Shown piece by piece: positions 48,236-64,000 of a stretch of 64,000 nucleotides of DNA (position 1 is its first letter; the number at the start of each line of letters is the position of its first letter). The notes beneath the pieces are model-generated. The model saw only the letters and a list, made by a program, of their open reading frames with translations, had not been told where the DNA came from and made no database searches. Source of the DNA: Bimastos eiseni (Eukaryota; Annelida; Clitellata; Crassiclitellata; Lumbricidae); assembly GCA_959347315.1 (NCBI GenBank), contig OY365811.1, positions 28,766,833 to 28,830,832 of the forward strand. Reading direction: 5' to 3'. A program made the position numbers and the translations under genes.

Positions 48236-48949
48236 ACCGTATATACTCGCGTATAAGTCGTTTCGCGTATAAGTCGAAGTGTAATTTTTTGACTAAAATA
48301 GATGTCCAAAATGGACGACTTGCATATAAGTCGAATCCATAAACTCAAAACGAGTGATGACGAAATTTAGTAGTGATTAGAAATTTTCTATATACAAAAT
48401 CAAATGAACTTGTGTTTGAAACTCATACAAAATAATATAAACAACCAACATGTGAATACAAATGGATGACTTCCGCTCACTGCCACAGGTTTGTATTAGA
48501 AACTTAGTAAGTAACGTATTCGAATTTCCATGCAGTTCAGCATGCTCAACAACTTTCAACTTAAAACCAGTGTTGTGGGAGGCTCGCTTTTGCTTCAAAT
48601 CGCTCACTGTGGAAAGTATCTGTAAGTGTTCTACTGCACTGACCTCAAAACAAAAGTTTTCAAATAGAATACTATGGTACAAGTATATAATAAACTTGTT
48701 TTAAAAAAATTACTTTTCGATTTTAATTGTGTGTAGTCAGTAATTTGTGGAACGGTGATTTATTGTGAAATAGGTGTTAAAATAACCAGACAAGTAAGGG
48801 TTTAAGTTTTGATTGCGTTTTCATAACGCATGTGCATTGGTTGTCCGAAAAATCTTCGGTTTATTTCGCGTCTTGCGTATAAGTCAAAAACCGTTTTCGT
48901 TGTCCTAAATCGGCATTAAATTTCTCGACTTATACGCGAGTATATACGG
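48236..48949 (-). mobile_element. pogo/Tigger-like element with residual DNA-binding domain
   Basis: The terminal inverted repeats are 24 bp: CCGTATATACTCGCGTATAA... on the left and its reverse complement on the right, with TA at each outer edge as for Tc1/mariner/pogo insertions. A second GCGTATAAGTC motif lies inside each end. The minus-strand frame includes KQKRASHNTGFKLKVVEHAE, then LHGNSN, and SERKSS, resembling the N-terminal helix-turn-helix ('RRSYTxxFKLKVVEYAExHGNRxAA') of pogo/Tigger-type transposases. The DDE catalytic region is absent, so this is an internally deleted, non-autonomous copy. Confidence 0.75.
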
Positions 48950-51235
48950 TATATCTGTCTTTTGTGCATCAGATGAGAATATCCTATGAGAATATCCATC
49001 GTATGTAACAATATCCACCTCCTGTAAATCTACAATCACATATTCTGACCATATTTTGAGATCAGGCTGTTTCTATCTTTTCATTCTCTTCTTTCAGCTA
49101 ATGTGGCATTTCCTATTAATTTTCCGTAATCTTTCAGTGGCAGAGAAATTGTTTTAAGTTATTCGAAGGGGATGCTGTGCCCAAGATTTTGTTCTTACTT
49201 TGTTTTGTCAGTAATTGTTGTTCCACATCAGTTGCTTTGATGCTTGTTGTAATTTATTTGAAGAATTGTTTTTATTAATTTTATTCAGAATTGTACAGTT
49301 GATTTCCTTCAGTTGTTGTTCTAATTATTTTGTGTTTGTGCAGACTAAAGGCATTAAGTTAGTTGTGATCTTTCCTTTTAGTTTCTCATAATTATTATTA
49401 TATGTGATCTTTTTAATTGATTTGTATGCAGACCTGATTCAATCTGTAAGTCTGGTCGTGAAAGGTGAACGTGGTGTTTAGCGCTACGTGTTGGATTTTG
49501 AATTTAAGAAACTAGTGAACTTATAACATTAGTAATATAAAGGGAAGGTGAGTCCAATAATTTGTGAATAAGATTTTAAAGATATTCAACGGTGTCATAA
49601 ATTTCTAGTGCTTTGTTTGAACCACTTTTCTTGTTCTAATAATTTTCTCTTTTACGTGTTGCCTGTTCTTGTTAACCAAACTCACAGAGTTTGTTTTTAT
49701 TTTGTTATTTATTTTTAAAAATCAGTAAAATAATTGCAATGAATGGCGTTTTATATTTTAAAGGTCTTGTCTGGCTTTATTTAAGAATCGAGTGATCATT
49801 TATGCAGCACGATCTTCTATGGGTTGAGGAAATTCGTTTTCTCAATAGTCCAGAGTCTAATGTGTTGGAGTTGTCATGACGTCAGTCGTTGCCATGGTGC
49901 CGACTGTTGTTGCTTATGTTGAGTGATTAATTAATGTAGGTCTCAACACAATTGGTATGTTGGGATGGACAGGTGGTGCTTCATACAGGGCAGGATTTAG
50001 GGTGTTGGGGCCCAATGTGGTGGGGTTTTTGTCCAGTTGATTTTGTTGTTGTTGATGTGCAATCATAACAGGACAACCGCCATACCTAAAGTGGTCAGGT
50101 CAGAAGCCAACCACTATAGTCACTTAATATCGCTTCCCTAGTCAGACAAATACGTGCAGTGAAGGGACTCGAAAACATAGAATTCGGGATGGTCTAATGG
50201 CAGGCTTAGCGTCGTCTGTTCACTAATATAGAGTAATACTTAATTAAGTAGCTATCGGTTAGTCCTAGTGAGCGTGCAGATTGCGTTTGATGCGGTCTGC
50301 GTTTGCTTAGACTGGGTCATGGCAGCTGTTCGTTTCATTGCCTCGAACTTTGTCGACAAATCTATTGATCATTTCTATCACGACTTGGGGGGGGGGGGGT
50401 CTAGTTTCAGTGAACTTCACTCAACTTCATACAATCCGTCAGTCTGTCTGTGTATGTCTGCGTCCGTCCGTATCACTTCCCGTATTATAGGCCCTACATG
50501 TCGCTGATTGCTAAAGGCCGTCGTTCAATGATGGCTGGTGTTGTTAAATGCGCAACTGTTGTTGCTGATGTTTCTAAGGTATTGACTAATAGAGAGACAG
50601 AGAGGTCAACGCCAGAGGTCAACGTATTTAATTACGGCGCCTGAAAGTGACCCTACTAATACTATACGCTCACCTGAATTGCCTTCTTGCTGATACGACC
50701 ACTTAATAGTCTCTCCCTCTGGAATTCTTTGGCGGCTGAACAAACTAGGTTTTTATCGACACGCTCAGGAATATGTGAGTGAGGTAATAAACAACAACAG
50801 GTGGTCTGGATTCGTCTAGAGTAAGCTTACTCCTGGCGTATTTCGGTAGGCCTATATGCCGTGAAACCCGGATGAGACAAAACTGCACCGATTGCTTAGT
50901 CAATCCGCTACTGCCTCATTCTTCTCCCACGTTCAACAGCGTTATTTTCTTTGTACCATTTCCCTAAGAGTCGTCATGCGCTTGGCAGAGGCGCAGAGGA
51001 GAAAGCATGCTTTGAGGGGCGCCGAAGGAAAGGACGCCAAAATGAGGGTTAATATTATATTAATAATTTTACTCTCTATTTTGATGCAGTCTTAATTAAT
51101 TCATCCAAAATAAATTTTTAGATTTTAATTTTGACGCCAAAGCATATCCAGAGTGGTCAAGCATAATTTTGTCCTCCAGTCGAGAGTCGAGAAAGGTTTA
51201 CCCACTGCCAGCAAATACATGAGTCATATTATAGG

Positions 51236-51290
<55 letters not shown>

Positions 51291-52440
51291 GTGAGTGTAA
51301 ATATGAGTTTATTGACTTTTAACGCTCTGTTTGCGACAGTATATATATATATATTTACATGACGTTTGTATTTTTTAAATATTCTGTTTAATTTCATTTT
51401 AAATTGGCATTCTATGTATTTGGCAACTGTAAATGAAGTAAAGAGGGAGAGGTGCCAATTTCTTTGTTCGCTTTCGGGCGCAAAATATCATAGCTGTATC
51501 TCTCAGCTGATGCTTGTAGTTACATTGATGTGTTCCTCCTACTATTTGGACGGCTGCTTTGGCCTCTTGCTCTGCGTTTGTTTGTATGGGTAAGTAGGTA
51601 AGTATAGGTGTGCGCGCGTGTGTGTACGTACTACTTAGCGTATTACACGGGTAAACCCGCTCAAGGTCTGTCGTAATTATAAAAGTAGACCAATCGGTAG
51701 ACCAAGGGCATAATGACCTAGGCTTAAACCGATTGGTCGATGTTAACTATAGTGTCGTCATGGATGAGCGTTGTTGAGAATTTGGCTAACCAGTTCACTG
51801 GTCAATAGAATTTATGTGAGCATCTAATTTGAATACCGACAGGTGTGAATTACTTGAGTAGGTACTTATAGGAGTGATACCTGCCTGAGAACGATTTCTC
51901 CTTACTCTTCTTCGTGGATGCCGACCGAACGAACAGTCGATTTATATACGTTTCTTCATTGAATCGGAATCGTTTCATCGGTAGTAAGTATGTGCAGACT
52001 GCAGAGCATCGGATGGAGATTATAATATTATGCAGTTGAAACGCGGTTGGCAGCAGTTCAAAGAAGCCGATTGAATTCATAAGTTAACATAATTAATATA
52101 TGTATTTTATATGTCTCTCCAGCTATTGTATAAGGAAGGATGTTAATCAGACCGCATCCACCCTCTGCCTCCCAATTTTCGCCCTAAGCGACAGCAGATA
52201 TACTCTGACCCCTCTGGAAACCTCCTCGGACTATAGGTCTACCTATGGACAAACCATCTGATTCGACGCAGCTCTCTTGAGTAAGCTGGTGATCTGCGTC
52301 TGGCTTTCGAATGACGCTCAAGAAGTGTGGAGATCACGAATCTATTGCGCCATATAATGCAGCAAAACTGTCTGTTAAGGATAAAAGGCACCAATCGAAC
52401 CGTAGGGTTGGCAAGTTAAGGTAAGTAAATATTTTCCATG
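48950..52440. other. No gene recognised
   Basis: AT-rich non-coding sequence with a (TA)n tract at 51238-51288 and several TAGGCCTA octamers. A G-run at 50387-50398 and a CRE-like TGACGTCA palindrome at about 49876 are visible, but no promoter is supported. Open frames of 60-80 codons here show no motifs. Confidence 0.4.
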
Positions 52441-52443
52441 TAG

Positions 52444-52502
<59 letters not shown>

Positions 52503-52657
52503 AGCTGCACCTTGGTGTATGGTAATAATTAATATATTTTATTAAAGATTTGTAGGCATGGCCTTTTCTTAGGAAGGCATCTAAGAAGGTTATTGCCTTC
52601 TTATTGCATTTTAAACAGAGTCGTAATTCAATGTTTAGGTAGGAGATCCTGAATATA

Positions 52658-52822
52658 ATGCCGCCAAAGAAGGCAGGAGACAAGAAGGCCGATGTAACAA
52701 CTGAGAAGGCAGGAGGAGCAGCTACGCAGAAAAAGGACAATTCTACGGCCGGAGGAGCAGGAACTGGAGGAGCAGCAGCCGGAGGAAAGAAGAAGGAACA
52801 GGTCGCACCAAAAAAGAAATAA
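52658..52822 (+). CDS. Small Lys/Ala/Gly-rich ORF, 54 residues
   Basis: The ATG at 52658 opens MPPKKAGDKKADVTTEKAGG, and the ORF ends in a PKKK tail followed by TAA. Composition is extreme: mostly Lys, Ala, Gly, Thr and Gln, GC-rich codons, no hydrophobic core. An AG acceptor-like TGTTTAG lies 17-18 bases upstream. It sits right after a (TA)n tract in otherwise AT-rich DNA, so the compositional jump is striking. It could be a small disordered basic protein, the start of a longer spliced product, or a chance GC-rich island. I do not recognise a family; an MPPKK start occurs in several nucleic-acid-binding and ribosomal proteins but proves nothing. Confidence 0.4.
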   Translation: MPPKKAGDKKADVTTEKAGGAATQKKDNSTAGGAGTGGAAAGGKKKEQVAPKKK

Positions 52823-53639
52823 GCGAAGATGACATTCTCAACCGTTGCCTGTCGCGAACAGCTACGTAGAGTAACGATGATTACGAGACTCTGCAGAACG
52901 ACAGATGATGATTTTGACGATCGAGTTGTTGTACTCTTTTAGATCTCGAAGCAGTCTTCGATGAATATATTATAGGTCTCTGGAAGTAGCAGAAACTAAA
53001 ACTCGATTTGTCTCCATTACAGAAAAAAATGAATGTTCTCCTGGAACAGTATTTCAATAAGTAGGCCTATCCTGTTAGCTAATTCATATGTGCGGTAAAG
53101 GCGTTTCAGAACAATTATTATTGTTAGACGATATATGTCATCGCCGTATAGACGTTGCGCCATGAACATAATATGTTATATAGGCCTATAATTTATATTA
53201 TATAGGCCTACGTTAATTAGGCTGTGATGTGTCTCATGAGGAGATTGTTGTATTTTACTTGTCGCCGTTGTCGGGAGATGAGGTAGACCTTAGTCCTAGT
53301 TCTTGTGCTGTCTCATCGGCCACTTAAAAAGATGTGGGGTTACAATTTACACAACTAAAATATCACATGCGTCGTCATAAGCTGTTTAATTTGTGTGCAA
53401 CATATATTCACGTTAGCGTTTGATCTGCGTTCTTAGCATTATACTTGGGTAATTTGTAGAATTTTCTATTCCGGTCTCCTCTTTCAATGTAACTACACAC
53501 CGAGGATAAGCCTGTGTAGGCTTTGTACTATTCTGCCGTCGTCTCCCTTCTCTTCTTCCTCATTCGCCGTAGGTCTACATTATGCCAAAAGGGAGGAAAT
53601 GGAGGTTGAGAGTGAAAGGTGGAAAGAGAGGAAGGGAGC

Positions 53640-53955
53640 AGATGACCCGCAACCTCCCTTCCTCCATCTTGTTCTCAACCTTTTTCCCCTCTATTTTCCC
53701 CTCAACCTCCCTTTGCATTCAACCTGTCTTTGCCCTCCCTCTCCTTCGGTTCCTTTTCGCTGTCAGCCTTCCTTTCCTCCATGTTGCCCTCAACGTCCCT
53801 TACCTCCATTTTGCCTTCAGCCTCCCTTTCTTCCATTTCGCTCTCAGCCTCCCTTTTGTCCTCAATCTCCCTTTCCTGCATTTCAACCTTAACCTACCTT
53901 TCCTCCATTTCCCCTCAACCTCCCTTTCTTCAATTTTGTCCTCAACCTACCCTTA
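53640..53955. repeat. Pyrimidine-rich minisatellite CCTCCCTTTCCTCCATTT
   Basis: Imperfect units of roughly 25-30 bp containing CTCAACCTCCCTTTC and CTCCATTTTGCC run across 315 bp, with a strong C/T strand bias. The overlapping ORFs rich in Pro, Phe and Leu are by-products. Confidence 0.85.
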
Positions 53956-56161
53956 AGCATTTTATTATTTTACAACAGGAATAATTAGAATGCCCCAAAC
54001 ATTGCCGAGGCAAAAGTATACCCTCACACCAGAACCTTTACGAGTACTGAGGCGAATGTCCCTGTTGAGTCGGCGCCTATGTTTGATGGATGGAAATAAT
54101 TATACCAAGACGGAAAAGACGAAACAAGACCATTTACAACAGTCGCCATACATTTTATGCACGCATGAAGGGGTATGGTATCAAACCCAAATGCATCATT
54201 TGGGTTCACTGATAATATAGGAACGCATAGCAAGCTGGGATGGGTGGGTTGTGAAATCTCGACAATATATTACTATCTGCCTTCGAACGAACCACTGAAC
54301 AGCTATCAGTGAATCAGGTTACTAACAGAAGTAGGACTTTGGGAGAGGTGGGGCTTGTATGTCGTTACCTCTGACTGCAAATTAACATTAATTATCATTG
54401 GCTCGTTTATTTTGGATTTAACCTATACCACTTTATAGGGTCTTTTGGCACTTTTTGGCCTTTTTACTCTGCATTTGTGGGTGCGTCAAGCGGGCATAGG
54501 CAGGTCGAGAATATAAAAGTATACATGATTGCATGGAGACAGGAGACAATTTTCCAGATTTTTGCATACATTATTCTAAATGGATGGCCTTTTAGGGCAT
54601 TGCTCCTTAAGACTATCCCTCTACATATGCACCTTGACCTTCCTCCAGCCAAGGCTCTCAGAAGACATTAGATCAGAGATGAAAAAGCACTCCATGCATC
54701 AAAAATCTGGTCATGATCAAAGTAAAAATATCAATGGGATGATAACAGATATAATTTATCAGAGATGGAGATTTTTAGCAATGAATCAAATGCTTGGATG
54801 ACAAAATTAAAAGCGTAAAGACAATGATGGTCAGGATTCAGTTCACTGTCACTAAACAGAACAAGCAGAGGGCAAGCAAGCGAAAATATGTTATCATATG
54901 TTATCGATTAATCTAGAACACAACAGGGACACAGCGCAATGTGAAGCACGACCAACATCAGCCAGAAAAGACATGTTGGCAGCGGACATGTGATCGGTTT
55001 AACAAGATAAAAAGAATGCATGAGATTGACTACCAAATGAAGCAAACTTTGTCCAAGCAGCGACTTAATGTGTTGGCTGGCAGAAGCGTATATGCATTTA
55101 ATATATGGAAAAAGCACAGGGTACTCTTAAACTACCGAGCAGAACCAAATGTTACCAGTTCATAAACTTCATTCACTGGTATAATTTGAATATTAAGTGC
55201 ATCATTTGAATATTGTACACTCTTAGTGGCAAGTATATATCAGGCCTTTTTGCCTCTTCCCGCCAACAACATTTTGTCATGGTCATTCAAAGTATTCTTG
55301 ACGTACCAGACAGATATTATGCAAATGAAACTCAGTAATAATTCCACCTTAGTATCAAGTAATTTAACTGAAGAGTTTGAAAAGTTACTGTACCACTACA
55401 GAAGTTCAATGCAGACAGTCTTAATACACATTAACCACGAAAACATAGTATTACTTGTTAAAATAAGCCCATACTGGCTGCATGATCTGCTTGTCAGTGT
55501 AATGGGTTCACACGAAAACAAATTAACAGTCATGTTCTTCATGATCACCGAGGTAATATGACTATATCCAATCAGCTAAACTAACTAGACACCTAATCCA
55601 CAACGAATGATGCCATATGCCACAAACCAAGTTAGTTTAGTTTTGAACTGATTTAAATTGAAATAAATGCCATTTTAGCCTATCAAACTAGAAACCAAGG
55701 CTATAATCTAAAACTAATTATCTGTAAGTTTTCCGACATTCAGAATCAATAATGCAATTAAAATGAAGCCCAGATTGCAACATCACAAATTGTCTGGCTT
55801 AAACGAAAGTTCTGCACAACAATACGACACACACTTGTACGGTGTCTTATTAAAAACCGCATCCAGATCTAACACTGTTACAACTGGGAAACTTGCAACT
55901 ATTCATGCCTTCAAGATTACTGTTCGAACCAAAGTCTACTGAAAAAAAAATCAATTTGACTACTTGCTGCCCTTCCGTAGCAATCGAGTAAACCAGTTAC
56001 AAGAGACTGTTCAAATGCAATGCTACAAAATCCAACTAAAACAAACAGAGGACAAATAAAGAACCGATATCGGACAGCACCACTCCATTCACCGCTCTAT
56101 TCACCACTCCATTCACCACACTCCATTCACCACTCCATTTACAAACAGCCGTAACAGAACA
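53956..56161. other. No gene recognised; includes the 3' flank of the PIWI gene
   Basis: Open frames at 53990-54220, 54941-55165 and 55226-55561 (+) have no motif or splice context that I can support. The right-hand part must contain the PIWI 3' UTR on the minus strand; I could not fix the poly(A) site. Confidence 0.4.
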
Positions 56162-63276
<7,115 letters not shown>

Positions 63277-63595
63277 CTCAATTTCAAAAGCAAACATTCA
63301 CTGATATGAAAACTCATCCACTCAACACTGTTAGAAGTCATTCCTCAAAAATTTGCCCTGAAGAGAATTTTGAAAAATTGACAAGGTTGAGATTTCTCCT
63401 ACCTAACTTAAATGATGCTTCAAAAATGATCGTAACCCTTTTAACAAAAACTCATGTAAACCTTTATATGTAATGTCAGAATATAATTAAGCATGTATGT
63501 GAGTATCTATGCAGATGTATGAATGTATCATACATTCAATAAGACACTTAATAAAGTGCCATAAAAGTACCTCACAACAGTGCATTTTTTTAAAA

Positions 63596-63815
63596 TTCTA
63601 AATTTGATATCGTCCTTCTTCCAACATTTTTTGCTAAGAAGTGCACACGCCTCGATGGCACAATTGCAGTTGTACTGCAGATCAATCGAGGGCAAAGGAC
63701 TTGCTCAAGGTCTCTACACAGTAACGACTCGGACGAGGGTCGAGCCTGCTCACTCAGCACAAACTGAGCGTTACGAGCCGACCACTCTAACCAATCGGCC
63801 ACCATGCAACGTGTA
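63596..63815 (-). mobile_element. tRNA-derived SINE, copy 2
   Basis: Same layout as the copy at 28680-28921: on the minus strand the A box TGGCCGATTGGTTAGAG, a B-box-like GCTCGACCC, the body CCTTGAGCAAGTCCTT, and the end GTTGGAAGAAGGACGATATC. It lies in the PIWI intron upstream of the exon at 63088-63276. Confidence 0.85.
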
Positions 63816-63847
63816 TACTCTCTCAATGATCTAAACAAGTGTTGTAA

Positions 63848-64000
63848 GAGAGAGAGAGAGAGAGAGCAGGGATGTTAAACGATAACCGGATATATCATGG
63901 ATATATTTTGAAAACAATAATCTTTTTCTGTTACTGACAAAATGATAATTGAATTTATTTGTGCAGGTAAACGGTGGGAGTAACTGTGACTCTCTTAATG
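63848..64000. repeat. (GA)n tract and possible left end of a hAT element
   Basis: GA repeats run from 63848 to 63866. Directly after, CAGGGATGTTAAACGATAACC has the look of a hAT left end; the rest lies beyond the window, so the call is tentative. Confidence 0.35.

Noticed and set aside
49870..49885. CRE-like TGACGTCA palindrome as a promoter element
   Set aside because: An isolated 8-bp match without a gene, TATA box or CpG island nearby.
53582..53984. Three overlapping ORFs rich in Phe, Pro, Leu and Ser
   Set aside because: Every frame of the CCTCCCTTTCC minisatellite is open for a while; the repeat explains them.
55226..55561. 111-codon ORF starting MASIYQAFLPLP
   Set aside because: AT-rich, no motif, lies in the 3' flank of the PIWI gene on the opposite strand; likely chance.

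Overview
The window is nuclear DNA of an intron-bearing animal. It has spliced genes with GT/AG boundaries, the standard code, a PIWI-clade Argonaute, C2H2 zinc fingers, macro domains and a dense, mixed load of transposons. I would place it in a non-vertebrate, probably marine, metazoan, but I cannot name the species. The palindromic octamer TAGGCCTA recurs throughout the non-coding DNA.

Four protein-coding genes can be supported. (1) Minus strand, 9275-14221: macro-domain gene 'A', two coding exons. It has an N-terminal folded domain, a long Gln/Gly repeat region and a C-terminal macro domain, and is interrupted by one in-frame TAA. (2) Minus strand, 36197-39606: gene 'B', a paralogue of A with the same start (MTVTIS), the same two-exon layout and a phase-1 intron at the same place in the macro domain. 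(3) Plus strand, 42563-47133: a zinc-finger gene whose first coding exon can join, in phase, to either of two duplicated 3' exons, each carrying a pair of C2H2 fingers. (4) Minus strand, 56162-63276 and beyond the right edge: the last six exons of a PIWI gene with all catalytic residues present. A 54-residue Lys/Ala/Gly-rich ORF at 52658-52822 is a weaker candidate.

Layout: 1-9.2 kb is gene-poor, with a MITE, minisatellites, an RTE-like LINE and a CR1/L2-like LINE end. 9.3-14.2 kb is gene A. 14.4-36 kb is repeat-dominated: hAT elements with exact 8-bp target duplications, GGGCAGCCCA satellites, LINE scraps, a tRNA-derived SINE and nested insertions. 36.2-39.6 kb is gene B, whose intron is mostly one hAT element. 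42.5-47.2 kb is the zinc-finger gene. 47.4-56 kb holds a perfect hairpin, two DNA transposons and otherwise unassigned sequence. 56-64 kb is the PIWI gene, whose largest visible intron holds a dead LINE that was itself hit by a hAT MITE.

The genes do not form an operon or pathway. The nearest thing to a theme is genome and nucleic-acid defence. PIWI silences transposons, and A and B look like diverged relatives of the multi-domain macro proteins of the PARP9/PARP14 type, without any ADP-ribosyltransferase domain visible here (inference). Exon boundaries were set by eye from splice sites, reading phase and family alignment from memory; no database search was run.
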